The position numbers and the translations under genes are program-made. The notes under the pieces were generated by a model, which made no database searches, was not told where the DNA came from, and saw only the letters and a list, made by a program, of their open reading frames with translations. From Holophagae bacterium (GTDB lineage Bacteria; Acidobacteriota; Holophagae; Acanthopleuribacterales; Acanthopleuribacteraceae), in assembly GCA_029263455.1 (NCBI GenBank), contig JAJCXM010000005.1:1-64000 (forward strand): 64,000 nt of DNA. Reading direction: 5' to 3'. Below are positions 50,785 to 60,528 of this stretch, one piece after another (position 1 is the stretch's first letter; each line of letters starts with the position of its first letter).

Positions 50785-52470
50785 TTGTTCAAAGCGATCT
50801 CAAACATAGGCCGCACCTACCAGCACGTTCAACGATACTCGCAAATCCTGACTATCCTCTTTAAGTACGGATTTGATGATCTTGTTCATCGGATGAGCCT
50901 AGAGCATGTTGTGCATTTGGGATTGAGCTTAGTTTCAAAAAAACGGGCGCGTGAAATGGACGCCCTATCTCGAGGGCAACGTTTACGTGCCATGATTCAA
51001 GAACTTGGGCCAACATTTATTAAACTTGGCCAAATCCTGTCCACCCGGCCTGATCTCGTACCCCCAGACATTCTTGAGGAGTTGGAATCACTGCAGGATC
51101 AAATTGATCCCATTCCCTTTGATCAAATTGATTCGATTCTTCGTCATGAGTTGGGCGATACCGATCTCCTTTTTAAAAAGATAAACCGTAAACCCCTTGC
51201 TGCTGCATCGATTGGTCAGGTCCATCGCGCACAACTCATGAACGGGACCGAGGTGGTGATTAAAGTTCAACGCCCCAACCTAAACAAACGTATTCATGTT
51301 GATCTGCAAATATTGCAGGATGTGGCTGTTTTTGTTGAAAAGCGGGTCGAGGAGTTCCAGTCGTTAAAGCCCAGTGAATTCGTGGCTGAGTTTGCCATCG
51401 CCATCGAAAAGGAAGTTCACTACGGTCTTGAAGCAGCAAATATTGAGCGCTTCAAACGTCTATTTGCAGATGATGAACGCATTCATGTCCATCAGGTGTT
51501 TAAGGAACTAAGTAGCCAACGAGTTATTACGATTGAATACGTCGACGGTGTGAAACCCCGTGACGCAGAATGTCTCATTGCCGCGGGACTCGATCCAGTT
51601 GTCGTTGCTGATCGTGGATCAACACTTATCCTAGAACAGGTATTTGTCCATCGCTTCTTTCACGCTGATCCTCATCCTGGTAATTTGATGATCTTGCCAG
51701 GAAACGTCATATCTTATCTCGATTTCGGCATGATGGGCAGGCTGAACCGCAATAGCCGAGAACAGGTAGCTGATTTACTTATCGCTATTGTCGAGCAGGA
51801 CGAAGTACGTGCGACGGACGTCTTGCTGCGCCTGGTTAACGCACCAGACGATCTACCAATGACACGGGTTCAGAACGATGTGGCTGACATTATGGACCGC
51901 TACTTGATTTCTACTTCACTTGAAGAGATGCAGTTAGGTGATCTCATAAGTCAGCTACTTAAATTGGCGGCGCGCTATCGTCTTTCCATGCCTGCTGACC
52001 TTTTCCTCCTGCTTAAGACCCTGGCAATGGTCGAAGGCGTTGGCTTGAACCTCAACCCAAAACTACAAATGGTCGAGAAAGTTGCACCTTTTATACGCGA
52101 GATAAAATTCAACCGCTGGCACCCATCCCGGGTAGCGCGTGAGTTTATGGATACAGGCGGCGAACTCATTCATCTGCTGCGCGAAATACCAGGCGAGTTC
52201 AGGCAATTATTGCGGCAGGCTCGACGCGGCAAAGCAAAAATCGAATTTGAGCACATAGGCTTAGGACCATTCATTCATTCCAATGAAAGAATCGCAAATC
52301 GAATTGCGTCAGCAATTGTCTTGGGATCTCTCATTGTGGGCTCATCCTTGATCATTCTTTCAGGGATTCCGCCTACTTGGCATGAGATCCCGATTATTGG
52401 CTTAGCAGGCTATCTGGTCTCGGGAATCATGGCGTTCTCGATGCTTTTATCCATTCGTAAAGACAGTTAG
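50785..52470 (+). CDS. AarF/UbiB-family (ABC1) atypical kinase
   Basis: TTG start after CAGGGGG, 561 residues. Family motifs in order: TFIKLGQILSTRPDLVPPDILEELESLQDQ (KxGQ region, residues ~74-105), AAASIGQVHRAQLMNGTEVVIKVQRP (A-rich nucleotide loop and catalytic Lys), KEVHYGLEAANIERF, VITIEYVDGVK, FFHADPHPGNLMIL (catalytic loop), and SYLDFGMMGRL (metal-binding DFG). Two C-terminal membrane spans near residues 505-555. UbiB-like proteins support ubiquinone synthesis or lipid transport; with no ubi genes nearby, the substrate process is unknown. Next gene is convergent with a two-base gap. Confidence 0.93.
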   Translation: MFKAISNIGRTYQHVQRYSQILTILFKYGFDDLVHRMSLEHVVHLGLSLVSKKRAREMDALSRGQRLRAMIQELGPTFIKLGQILSTRPDLVPPDILEELESLQDQIDPIPFDQIDSILRHELGDTDLLFKKINRKPLAAASIGQVHRAQLMNGTEVVIKVQRPNLNKRIHVDLQILQDVAVFVEKRVEEFQSLKPSEFVAEFAIAIEKEVHYGLEAANIERFKRLFADDERIHVHQVFKELSSQRVITIEYVDGVKPRDAECLIAAGLDPVVVADRGSTLILEQVFVHRFFHADPHPGNLMILPGNVISYLDFGMMGRLNRNSREQVADLLIAIVEQDEVRATDVLLRLVNAPDDLPMTRVQNDVADIMDRYLISTSLEEMQLGDLISQLLKLAARYRLSMPADLFLLLKTLAMVEGVGLNLNPKLQMVEKVAPFIREIKFNRWHPSRVAREFMDTGGELIHLLREIPGEFRQLLRQARRGKAKIEFEHIGLGPFIHSNERIANRIASAIVLGSLIVGSSLIILSGIPPTWHEIPIIGLAGYLVSGIMAFSMLLSIRKDS

Positions 52471-52472
52471 AG

Positions 52473-54008
52473 CTAAATCACCGGCGAAGCGATCTCATCC
52501 ATGATGTAGTTCAAATCTTCCTGCAGGTCGCGCCCAATTTGTCCCCAACCTGCTTCGTATTTGAAAAGCTCACGAGGGTCACGACCGCCGTACAATCCGT
52601 CCATGATTTCGAATTTGTCCAACGACACCAATGCCGGGTGCGCCACGCCAGTTGCCCAACTCAGACGCATGACTTCTTTGCGTAAGGTACCAATGTAATT
52701 AGCCACGCGATGCGCCTTATCGGTGGGATCCAATCCTCTGGTCAGCCATTTGTTTTGCGTAGCAACTCCGGTTGGGCAGTGATTGGTGTGGCATCGTTGG
52801 GCCTGTATACAACCCACAGCTAACATCGCCTCACGGGCAACCATCACCATATCTACACCCAACCCAAAAGCAAAAAGCGCGGTCTCTGGGAAACCGAGTT
52901 TACCGGCACCCAGAAAGACCACCTTGTCACACATCTCTCGACGCGCGAAGATGGAATATACCCTGGAGAAACCTAGTTTAAAAGGCAATGCGACGTGATC
53001 GCTGAAAGTAAGTGGGGCGGCACCTGTTCCGCCTTCTCCGCCATCCAAATGAATGAAGTCGACACCGCGATCGCCGCGCTCCATCAATTTGGCCAGATCT
53101 TCAAAGAACTCCAATTGACCCACCGCCGATTTGACACCGACCGGTAAGCCACTGGTATCCGCCAATAGCTCTACAAAATCGAGCAGTTCATCGGCATCGC
53201 GAAACGAGGTGTGATAAGCAGGGCTAATACAGGTTTGTCCCAACTTAACGCCACGAGCCGCGGCAATTTCCACCGTAACCTTACTTCCGGGGAGCACGCC
53301 ACCTAGTCCTGGCTTTGCTCCCTGACTTATCTTGACTTCAACGGCGCGTACCGGGCCTTTTTCGACGGTTTCCTTAAACCGATCAAGGCTGAAATGACCA
53401 TTCTCTCGGCGGCAACCAAAGTAGCCGGTCCCTATTTGATAAATGAGGTCACCACCTTTAAGGTGATGGCTGGATACGCCGCCTTCTCCAGTGTTCTGTA
53501 AACAGTTGGCAATTTTACAACCGCGGTTCATTGCCTCAACCGCTGGCCCGCTCAAGGATCCAAAACTCATGGCTGAAATGTTGACCACGGAACTAGGTCT
53601 GAACGCCTTCTTACGACCGCGATGGCCGCCAAGCACCTTAGCGCATGGAACCGGGTAGTGTCGTTTGGTAAGCGCGTGGATCTCGGGTGCTCGAAACGGT
53701 TCGTTTGACTGTTTGATGATCAGGTAATTACTGGCCATTTCTGGATCATTGTCCGTACCAAAGCCAAAATATTCGTTTTGTTTTTTTGACGAGGCATAAA
53801 CCCAGCGACGTTGGTCACGCGAAAACGGTCGTTCTTCATCATTGCCTGTCACTATGTATTGGCGCAACTCAGGCCCAATGGTCTCAAGTAGATAGCGGAA
53901 ATGACCGATAATCGGAAAGTTCCGCAAAATGGCATGCTTTTTTTGCGTCAAGTCATAGACGATTATGCCGAGCAACAGGAGTCCAACCAGCGCCAGAACC
54001 CACCACAT
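52473..54008 (-). CDS. FMN-binding glutamate synthase-like protein (GltB central/FMN domain)
   Basis: 511 residues, ATG after GAGGTG. One N-terminal span (residues ~2-20), then the conserved RPFSRDQRRWVYASSKKQNEYFGFGTDND of this group and the glutamate synthase FMN barrel: VVNISAMSFGSLSGPAVEAMNRG, NTGEGGVSSHH, EVKISQGAKPGLGGVLPG, GVDFIHLDGGEGGTGAAPL, VFLGAGKLGFPETALFAFGLGVDMVMVAREAMLAVGCIQAQRCHTNHCPTGVATQ. The CxxxxCHTNxCPTGVATQ cysteines for an iron-sulphur cluster are there. It lacks the amidotransferase domain of GltB, so it is a stand-alone member with unproven reaction. Confidence 0.93.
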   Translation of the reverse strand: MWWVLALVGLLLLGIIVYDLTQKKHAILRNFPIIGHFRYLLETIGPELRQYIVTGNDEERPFSRDQRRWVYASSKKQNEYFGFGTDNDPEMASNYLIIKQSNEPFRAPEIHALTKRHYPVPCAKVLGGHRGRKKAFRPSSVVNISAMSFGSLSGPAVEAMNRGCKIANCLQNTGEGGVSSHHLKGGDLIYQIGTGYFGCRRENGHFSLDRFKETVEKGPVRAVEVKISQGAKPGLGGVLPGSKVTVEIAAARGVKLGQTCISPAYHTSFRDADELLDFVELLADTSGLPVGVKSAVGQLEFFEDLAKLMERGDRGVDFIHLDGGEGGTGAAPLTFSDHVALPFKLGFSRVYSIFARREMCDKVVFLGAGKLGFPETALFAFGLGVDMVMVAREAMLAVGCIQAQRCHTNHCPTGVATQNKWLTRGLDPTDKAHRVANYIGTLRKEVMRLSWATGVAHPALVSLDKFEIMDGLYGGRDPRELFKYEAGWGQIGRDLQEDLNYIMDEIASPVI

Positions 54009-54328
54009 ACACCACCTCGATGGTTCGTAAATTTTGAGATCAAGCCTAGCACGGTTGCCGGTGTCCGCACATATAGCCAGAGCGAACCTTTTGAGTAGAG
54101 CCTAACTAGTCCACGCAAAAAGTGACTCAGCCCCACAGGCACTGTTCCGGGCCCCAAGAAATCACCGATGGCTGCCCGTCCAACACTAGAAAATACCTGA
54201 GCAGTCATTATCACTTACAGCACTACCTTTAGGTCAGTCACCAAGGAAATGCGAGCTACGTTGCGGATTCACAATTGCTAGGTTACAATGTCGACCGCGT
54301 TTGACAGGTTCTGAGTCAACGTATTTAT
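54009..54328. other. 320-base intergenic region upstream of tRNA-Arg
   Basis: Contains no convincing gene; a minus-strand frame here is not supported by a start site or composition. A promoter candidate for tRNA-Arg is at 54261-54289. The remaining sequence, including CCAAGAAATCACC and neighbouring stretches, shows nothing I can name. Confidence 0.5.
54261..54289 (+). promoter_or_regulatory. Probable promoter of tRNA-Arg
   Basis: TTGCGG (54261-54266), 17-base spacer, TACAAT (54284-54289), about 40 bases before the tRNA. A TTGACA at 54301 lacks a suitable -10 before the tRNA and is less likely. Confidence 0.55.
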
Positions 54329-54405
<77 letters not shown>

Positions 54406-54492
54406 TAATCACGTTTCACTTATCTAGCAAAGATATCACCACCGAAGGGGAGCGGAGTAAAACCCCAACTCCCACATCTCGGAGCGTTCTGC

Positions 54493-55506
54493 TTAGAAAG
54501 CGTATTGCCAGCCTGCTGTAACCACAAGGTCGGTTTCCAGCTGTGGCCCATCTAAGTCCTGTGAAATGGGTGATTCAATCTCAAGTGCCCAGCGATTGCC
54601 GGACCGTGTCTTGAAATTGACGCTAAGCGACCCACTCCACAATGTGCCTGATCTTAAGCTGGGGTCAGCTGTTGGCACCATGTTCACATTTAGTCGAGCA
54701 TCTGCTCCTCGGATTGAGTCTGTATCGTTAAACTTGAGCCGACCAGCCACGCTCCAGCGCGGTGAGACCAAGCGGCTAAGCCAACTACTAAACTGCGTTT
54801 GATTGCCCAATTTATACTGCGCATCATTCTCATCGAGACGTCTCGTGAACATAGCCTGTGAGCCCCATGACCAATGATCTGACTGGCCTAGATAGGTTCC
54901 ACCAAACAAGGCTGACCAACTACCTGACCCCACTTGCATGGGATAAGGTAACGGCGCATCTGCCCGGACCGGTATGTCGCCTCTTTCATTAATCGATCCA
55001 GTTGGGGCCTGTAACCCTAGGTTCAGATGCACATGATGCCTCTTTTGATCCCAGGTATTGACCAAAGCTGAGACCGATACGTCGCCGATGCCACTTGTAG
55101 CGGTGTTGAATTCGATCCCAGTACGGGTTTCGTGGTCCATATCTTGATCGATAAACGGCACCATAGCCATAAAGGTGACACGATCGGTGGGCGCGTACAT
55201 TGCCCCCAACATGTGCATCTGCATGGTCATTGATTTAGGGGCGACTGGGTATGTCACCAGGACGTCTTCCTGAGTGATCCGCTGTTTTTGATCACGGTTA
55301 CCGTCCATGGACATGGTCATGAACCGATACGACAGCATCCATTCACCGGTACGATGACTATGATCGCCCATGACACCAATCGGGGCGTGACTGTCGGGGC
55401 GCGACAAATCCCAGCTACCTTCTGAGTCATGAGCCACGAGTTCGATTGAGGCCAATAAACAAATAAATGCGAGCGCACACTGGCGCACGCGTCTTTCTAT
55501 ACGCAT
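54493..55506 (-). CDS. Outer-membrane beta-barrel protein of the 'transporter' type, possibly metal-related
   Basis: The start at 55506 follows GGAGG. ~337 residues: signal peptide (residues 1-22), then a conserved HAPIGVMGDHSHRTGEWMLSYRFMTMSMDGNRD block rich in His and Met, a Met-rich segment (MTMQMHMLGAMYAPTDRVTFMAMVPFID), alternating beta strands, and a terminal aromatic residue (GWQYAF), the BAM beta-signal. Proteins of this type are often found next to copper-handling genes. Here the neighbour is a cysteine-rich exported protein and a divergent ArsR-like regulator. A role in copper or other soft-metal traffic is inference. Confidence 0.75.
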   Translation of the reverse strand: MRIERRVRQCALAFICLLASIELVAHDSEGSWDLSRPDSHAPIGVMGDHSHRTGEWMLSYRFMTMSMDGNRDQKQRITQEDVLVTYPVAPKSMTMQMHMLGAMYAPTDRVTFMAMVPFIDQDMDHETRTGIEFNTATSGIGDVSVSALVNTWDQKRHHVHLNLGLQAPTGSINERGDIPVRADAPLPYPMQVGSGSWSALFGGTYLGQSDHWSWGSQAMFTRRLDENDAQYKLGNQTQFSSWLSRLVSPRWSVAGRLKFNDTDSIRGADARLNVNMVPTADPSLRSGTLWSGSLSVNFKTRSGNRWALEIESPISQDLDGPQLETDLVVTAGWQYAF

Positions 55507-55529
55507 AACTACCTCCAAAAAATTTGTAT

Positions 55530-55901
55530 TTACGAATGAATTGAAGGGTTTTTTCGTGGCACTTTGTCCCGCGTAATAGGAAAACCTAACAAGGGTCGAT
55601 AAACATCATCCAAATAATCGGATCCCGTTTCCACCGCTGCTTCAACATGGTTGTGCATCATCAGATGTGGATCCAGTTGGCATTGCGAAGCGCCATTCGT
55701 AGTCGGCTTTGGTGGCGCGCACGAGAACATCAACTTTGATGTTTTCTTATTCTCACCCTCGTGCGAGCAACAGGCGTCTCCACAGTGGCAAACATCGATG
55801 CAACAGCAGGCCAGAGGCGGTACAGGTGAGGGCTGAAATCCCATCAAACCAGCTGCCATCACCGCATAGGGTAAACAAACAAGCAATGTGCGCCAATTCA
55901 T
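55530..55901 (-). CDS. Cysteine- and histidine-rich exported protein
   Basis: 123 residues: hydrophobic signal (residues ~5-22), then LACCCIDVCHCGDACCSHEGEN (~residues 30-51), which packs eight cysteines and two histidines into about 22 residues. A further Cys-Pro-rich and His-rich part (CAPPKP, QCQLDPHLMMHNHVE) and a polar tail follow. The density of thiol and imidazole groups is typical of metal-binding proteins. Encoded 23 bases before the outer-membrane protein, so co-transcribed. No family recognised; possibly a periplasmic metal scavenger. Confidence 0.65.
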   Translation of the reverse strand: MNWRTLLVCLPYAVMAAGLMGFQPSPVPPLACCCIDVCHCGDACCSHEGENKKTSKLMFSCAPPKPTTNGASQCQLDPHLMMHNHVEAAVETGSDYLDDVYRPLLGFPITRDKVPRKNPSIHS

Positions 55902-55934
55902 TTTCAGATAACGATCCTACTGTCCATCGCGGTC

Positions 55935-55962
55935 ATTCTATCAGGCATCCTGAATGGCTCAA
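55935..55962 (-). promoter_or_regulatory. Promoter with central inverted repeat upstream of the cysteine-rich gene
   Basis: On the minus strand TTGAGC (55962-55957), 16-base spacer, TAGAAT (55940-55935). The spacer contains TCAGG-CAT-CCTGA (55941-55953), a perfect 5-base inverted repeat where a repressor could block polymerase. The divergent ArsR-like gene at 56079 is a candidate for that repressor. Confidence 0.45.
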
Positions 55963-56078
55963 ATACGTAAACACAACCCAATCTATCCCCATCCGTAGAA
56001 ATGTTACTCCGCTCTAAGTTCTCGATTCCGGTTCATTGACACCATGCCAACCAAGACACAGCTGTAAAAAATTGAAAG

Positions 56079-56705
56079 ATGTGCTCCTTTTTTCAACAAG
56101 TTCCGTATACAGAAAAGATGGAGATTGCATTGGATCAAACGAAAACAACGCATTGGGTTTTTAATCCCAAGCAGATTTCAGCTCTTACCTCGGCCACTCG
56201 GCAACGCATTATGGACCGCATTGAGGCCAACGGAACCATGTCCGTACGCCAATTGGCCGCGTCGCTTGGTTTCGCTGCCGACGCCCTCTACTACCATATT
56301 CGCGTTCTTTTGAAGGCGGAACTCGTGCGTTGTGTCGGGACGCAACATCGGCCTCGTCGCGACGAAGCAATCTACGAAGTCATTAATCCCAATTGGCAAA
56401 TTGGTTACGCACTTCATGATCCAAAAAATGTCAAAGCCATTCGCGACGTCGCGCGCTCGATGATGAAACAAGCTTATCGAGATTTTGAGCAAGGATGCGA
56501 ACATCCCAGTGCCAATCCATCTGGACCGACTCGCAATCTATGGACGTTACGTCTGGAAGCCCATTTAACCGATGCCAATCTCGCCGAGATCCAACAGCAT
56601 TTGCAAAGCATATTCAAAATTTTGAGGCAAGGTGCCAACCAGTTACAGGCACCCTTGCACGCCGTGAGCTGGGCCATGGCCCCGATTCACGATGACCAAG
56701 CATAA
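56079..56705 (+). CDS. ArsR-like winged-helix transcriptional regulator
   Basis: Start is ATG at 56079 or 56118; both leaders are weak. ~195-208 residues. Residues ~30-105 form a winged helix: QISALTSATRQRIMDRIEANGTMSVRQLAASLGFAADALYYHIRVLLKAELVRCVG. The ArsR-like HTH recognition helix is AADALYYHIRVL. The C-terminal ~100 residues are helical (NVKAIRDVARSMMKQAYRDFEQG; AEIQQHLQSIFKILRQGANQL) without the metal-binding cysteine pair of classical ArsR. It probably controls the divergent outer-membrane/cysteine-rich pair and perhaps the peptidase genes downstream (gap 19 bases to M13). Confidence 0.8.
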   Translation: MCSFFQQVPYTEKMEIALDQTKTTHWVFNPKQISALTSATRQRIMDRIEANGTMSVRQLAASLGFAADALYYHIRVLLKAELVRCVGTQHRPRRDEAIYEVINPNWQIGYALHDPKNVKAIRDVARSMMKQAYRDFEQGCEHPSANPSGPTRNLWTLRLEAHLTDANLAEIQQHLQSIFKILRQGANQLQAPLHAVSWAMAPIHDDQA

Positions 56706-56724
56706 AACACCAGGAGTTTGTATC

Positions 56725-58749
56725 ATGAACCTTCGAAAACACGCGCTTGCTTTGATTTGCGCCACTAGCTTTTTGGCTTTCGCCTCAAATCCAGACCCAG
56801 CAACAGCTGGCATCTATTTCGATAACATGGACCACGATGTCCGACCCCAAGACGACTTCTTTCAGTTCGTGAACGGTAACTGGATTAATCACGCCGAAAT
56901 ACCTGGTGACAGACCTGCCACAGGAGCGTTTTTTCAACTACTCGACGATAGTGAAGCCAATCAGCTCAACATCTTGAAATCGCTGGAAAAAGAGTCTCGT
57001 GCCCAAAACAGCCCAGAACAACGCCTGCACGATCTCTTCACCAGCTTCATGAATGTCGAAACCATCGAGAAAGTAGGAGCTAGCGCCGTTAAAGACACCC
57101 TCAAACGCATCGATCAAATTAAGACAAAAAAGGACCTAATTGATACATTCTCTTGGTTTTCTCGCATAGGCATTGGCCACCCATCAGCCGTCTTCGTGAT
57201 GGCTGACGTCAATGATACGGAAAAGAACATCATGTACCTAACCCAATCAGGCCTGACTCTGCCCGACAGGGACTACTACATTAAGGATGATGGAAAGTTA
57301 GTTGAGACACGCAATAAGATGCCCGCCTACGCGGACAGCTTGTTTTCGTTAGCTGAAGTAGCAGAAAAACCGGGGCGTGGCGCACGCATTCTCGATTTCG
57401 AGACAAAGTTGGCGCACATACAATGGCCCGCTTCCGATGTACAGAACATAGATAAAACCAACAATCCAACCAAAGTATCTGAACTCAAGTCTTATGGTGA
57501 TCACCTTAGGCTAGGTCAATACGTCAAGGGACTAAAGGCCCCTACCATCAGCAGTATCAATATTGGGCAACCAAGTTATTTCCGCGCGCTCGATCAATTG
57601 ATCAGTGAGACGCCCATCGATACGATTAAGGAGTACCTGTATTTCCGAGTACTAGACGATGCGGCCCCCCACCTTTCCAAAGCTTTTGTCGACGTCGAAT
57701 TCGACTTCAATAGTCGTGTACTTTCAGGTCTCTCTCAACAGGCCGACCGCTGGAAACGGGCCGTTCGTGTTGTAAACGGTTCCGTTGGTGAATCCATGGG
57801 GCAATTGTACGTCGCACAATATTTCCCGCCAGAATCGAAACGGCGCATGGAGGAACTCGTCGATAACCTCTTGTTGGCGATGAAAGGCAGTATCAACGAA
57901 TTGGATTGGATGAGTGCAGACACGAAAGAACGGGCTCAAGAAAAACTAGCCAAAGTGACTACGCACATCGGTTATCCCGACAAGTGGAAATCCTACGATG
58001 GTCTTGTTATCAAAGCCGGCGATCATTATGGAAACGTCATGCGCAGCCGGGCTTGGCACATCAATGACGGCTTTCAGAAACTAAACAAGCCAGTCGACCG
58101 CACCGAATGGGGCATGACGCCTCAAACCGTTAATGCCTATTACAGTCCTGTCCACAATAAAGTCGTGTTCCCGGCCGCGATTCTGCAACCGCCCTTTTTT
58201 GATCCCAACGCAGGTGATGAAGTCAATTACGGAGCCATTGGAGCTGTCATCGGTCACGAGATCAGCCACGGATTCGACGACCAGGGTCGCAAATTCGACG
58301 GTCAAGGCAATGTCAACGACTGGTGGACCAAAGACGACAACGAAGCCTTTGAGAAAAGAGCCAATGTGTTGATCGAGCATTTCAACGGCTTTGAGGCCTT
58401 AACAGGCCTGCACTTGAATGGCGAATTAACGCTGGGAGAGAACATAGGCGACTTAAGCGGCTTGACCATCGCTTATCGAGCCTACCGTGCCTCGATTAAT
58501 GATAAAGAATTGCCCGTCCTCAACGATTACAGCGGCGATCAACGTTTCTTTATTGGTTTTGGTCAAATATGGCGAGTGAAATTGCGGGAACAGTTCCTGC
58601 GCATGCTTGTCATTTCAGATGAACACGCACCGCCCATGTTTCGCGTCAACGGCACCCTAGCAAACATGCCGGAATTCCACCAAGCATTCAAAGTAGGTCC
58701 TGGCGATAAGTTGTATCGCGCGCCTAAAGACGTCGTAAAGATCTGGTGA
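56725..58749 (+). CDS. Exported M13-family metallopeptidase (neprilysin/PepO-like)
   Basis: Start at 56725 after CCAGGAG; an in-frame start at 56692 lies inside the regulator gene. ~674 residues: signal peptide (residues ~1-24, FLAFASN), the M13 N-domain (VRPQDDFFQFVNGNWINHAEIPGDR), NAYYSPVHNKVVFPAAILQPPFF, the zinc motif GHEISHGFDDQG (HExxH, ~residue 511), GENIGDLSGL (third ligand Glu), and terminal FHQAFKVGPGDKL. It degrades peptides outside the cytoplasm. Directly followed by an M28 peptidase, a plausible peptide-scavenging pair. Confidence 0.94.
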   Translation: MNLRKHALALICATSFLAFASNPDPATAGIYFDNMDHDVRPQDDFFQFVNGNWINHAEIPGDRPATGAFFQLLDDSEANQLNILKSLEKESRAQNSPEQRLHDLFTSFMNVETIEKVGASAVKDTLKRIDQIKTKKDLIDTFSWFSRIGIGHPSAVFVMADVNDTEKNIMYLTQSGLTLPDRDYYIKDDGKLVETRNKMPAYADSLFSLAEVAEKPGRGARILDFETKLAHIQWPASDVQNIDKTNNPTKVSELKSYGDHLRLGQYVKGLKAPTISSINIGQPSYFRALDQLISETPIDTIKEYLYFRVLDDAAPHLSKAFVDVEFDFNSRVLSGLSQQADRWKRAVRVVNGSVGESMGQLYVAQYFPPESKRRMEELVDNLLLAMKGSINELDWMSADTKERAQEKLAKVTTHIGYPDKWKSYDGLVIKAGDHYGNVMRSRAWHINDGFQKLNKPVDRTEWGMTPQTVNAYYSPVHNKVVFPAAILQPPFFDPNAGDEVNYGAIGAVIGHEISHGFDDQGRKFDGQGNVNDWWTKDDNEAFEKRANVLIEHFNGFEALTGLHLNGELTLGENIGDLSGLTIAYRAYRASINDKELPVLNDYSGDQRFFIGFGQIWRVKLREQFLRMLVISDEHAPPMFRVNGTLANMPEFHQAFKVGPGDKLYRAPKDVVKIW

Positions 58750-58754
58750 TCACT

Positions 58755-60374
58755 ATGAAAAAAACTAAGCTCGTACTTATCATCCTGCTATCCAGTACCT
58801 TTTTGGCTGCATCCAGCCTAGAGGCTCTACTTGATCAGGTTAGCGGAGACCGGATTGCCAAACATGTGGCAACACTCGCATCTGACGCTTTTGAAGGACG
58901 CTTTCCTGGCACAAAAGGTGAGTTACGAACCACTAACTATTTGGCTGGCCAAATGAAATCTATGGGTCTGGAGGCGCCGTATTCAGGCAGCTACTTACAG
59001 AAAGTACCTCTACAAGGCGCGTACACAAGAACGCTCGCTGACTTAGAAGTAAAGGGTTCTCAATCTAGCTTGGCACTGAAAGCCAAAACCGACTACATCG
59101 CGTCAGCCCCACACCAAGCGGGCCAAAACCAATGGGTTGACGTCGGTTTTGTTTATGTAGGTTATGGCATTGTCGCCCCAGAATATGGTTGGGACGACTA
59201 CGGCGGGCTAAATGTTAGAGGGAAAGTGGTGATCATGCGTCGCCAAGAACCACTGGTGGAAGGATTGTTTTTGGACCGCGCACTCTCGCCCTACGCCCTA
59301 AACGACGCGAAATGGGAGGAAGCGGCTAGGCGAGGTGCTATAGGCGTCTTAATGATCCACGAAAACGAATCAGCTGGCTACGACTGGCTTGTTTTGGCCG
59401 AAGGGGCCGGCAAGATTAAATACAGCCTTCCGAGCCAATCCGATAAACCCGTCCTTGATCTGTTAATGACCATCGACGAACCTGCTGTTGCCCGTATCTT
59501 CGAGTCGGCAGGTAAGGATTGGGAGCAACACAAAGCGGCGTCGTCGGTCAAAGGATTCAAGGCAGCAGTTTTGGAAGCAAGCATGTCAACGAAACTAGAC
59601 ATGGAGATCACGCGCATTGAGTCGAATAACGTGATTGGCGTTATCCGCGGAAGCAGCCGCGCTCACGAAGCCGTTGTTTACACCGCCCATTGGGATCATG
59701 TAGGCATGTCAGAATCGGGCGACGATCGCATATTCAATGGTGCCATTGACAACGCCACAGGCACATCAGCGCTCTTGGAGTTGGCCTGGGCATTTTCGAA
59801 CTTAGAACCGGCGCCCGAGCGCTCCATCGTCTTTATTGCCACCACAGCCGAAGAACAGGGATTGTTAGGCGCTCACTACTACGCAGACCATCCTTTGTTC
59901 CCACTCAGGGAAACGGCCGGTGTATTCAATTTGGATGCTCTCTTCCCGTTCGGTTCGTTCAACGGTATGACCATCGTCGCCATGGGCAGTTCAGAATTGG
60001 AAATCTATCTGACAAATGCGGCACCTTTAGTCAATCGAACGGTACACAGCGATTCAAGCCCTGAGTTCGGCGTCTTTTACCGCTCGGACCACTACCCCTT
60101 CGCCAAGCGTGGTGTTCCAGCCATATTTGCGGTTGGAGGTCCTAGTCCTGACAGCGAAATAGACGAGGAAATGATCGCAAGGTTTACCGACTACGGCACA
60201 AACGGTTACCACAAACCGGCTGACGAGTATGATGTGAAGACATGGGACATGGCCGGCATCGTTCAGGATGTGAAGATGTTCTTGCACGCCGGTGCCCATC
60301 TGGCCAACGACACACGCTTCCCCAACTGGTATTGGGGCAACCCCTTCCGAGCCATCCGCGACGCCATGCGTTAA
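58755..60374 (+). CDS. Exported M28-family aminopeptidase with PA domain
   Basis: ATG at 58755 with GGTGAT upstream; a GTG at 58746 overlaps the M13 stop. ~539 residues: signal peptide (residues 1-19), a protease-associated insert (YVGYGIVAPEYGWDDYGGLNVRGKVVIMRR), and the M28 catalytic part: VVYTAHWDHVG (His and Asp ligands), GAIDNATGTSALLELA (bridging Asp), TTAEEQGLLGAHYYADH (catalytic Glu-Glu), NLDA (Asp), SDHYPFAKRGVPAIF (His). All five metal ligands are present. It releases N-terminal amino acids from peptides, complementing the upstream M13 enzyme. Confidence 0.94.
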   Translation: MKKTKLVLIILLSSTFLAASSLEALLDQVSGDRIAKHVATLASDAFEGRFPGTKGELRTTNYLAGQMKSMGLEAPYSGSYLQKVPLQGAYTRTLADLEVKGSQSSLALKAKTDYIASAPHQAGQNQWVDVGFVYVGYGIVAPEYGWDDYGGLNVRGKVVIMRRQEPLVEGLFLDRALSPYALNDAKWEEAARRGAIGVLMIHENESAGYDWLVLAEGAGKIKYSLPSQSDKPVLDLLMTIDEPAVARIFESAGKDWEQHKAASSVKGFKAAVLEASMSTKLDMEITRIESNNVIGVIRGSSRAHEAVVYTAHWDHVGMSESGDDRIFNGAIDNATGTSALLELAWAFSNLEPAPERSIVFIATTAEEQGLLGAHYYADHPLFPLRETAGVFNLDALFPFGSFNGMTIVAMGSSELEIYLTNAAPLVNRTVHSDSSPEFGVFYRSDHYPFAKRGVPAIFAVGGPSPDSEIDEEMIARFTDYGTNGYHKPADEYDVKTWDMAGIVQDVKMFLHAGAHLANDTRFPNWYWGNPFRAIRDAMR

Positions 60375-60528
60375 AAACGTTTTTTGGCTTTGGAACCCTG
60401 TAACGAATTCGACGGCATTTCGCGCTGCATATTAAAGATTAACAAACCTAGTGAATAAAGAGGCAAAGCGACAACATAGAAACAATGCATACTTATTCTC
60501 AAATTTCTGAGCTCAAATGATTTTTCGT

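Noticed and set aside
52473-54008. Complete glutamate synthase large subunit
   Set aside because: Only the FMN/iron-sulphur part is present with its own membrane anchor; there is no N-terminal amidotransferase domain, so gltB is not an appropriate name.
60373-60384. AAAAACGTTTTT as terminator after the M28 gene
   Set aside because: The palindrome is AT-only apart from its centre, overlaps the stop codon, and has no GC stem before the T-run.
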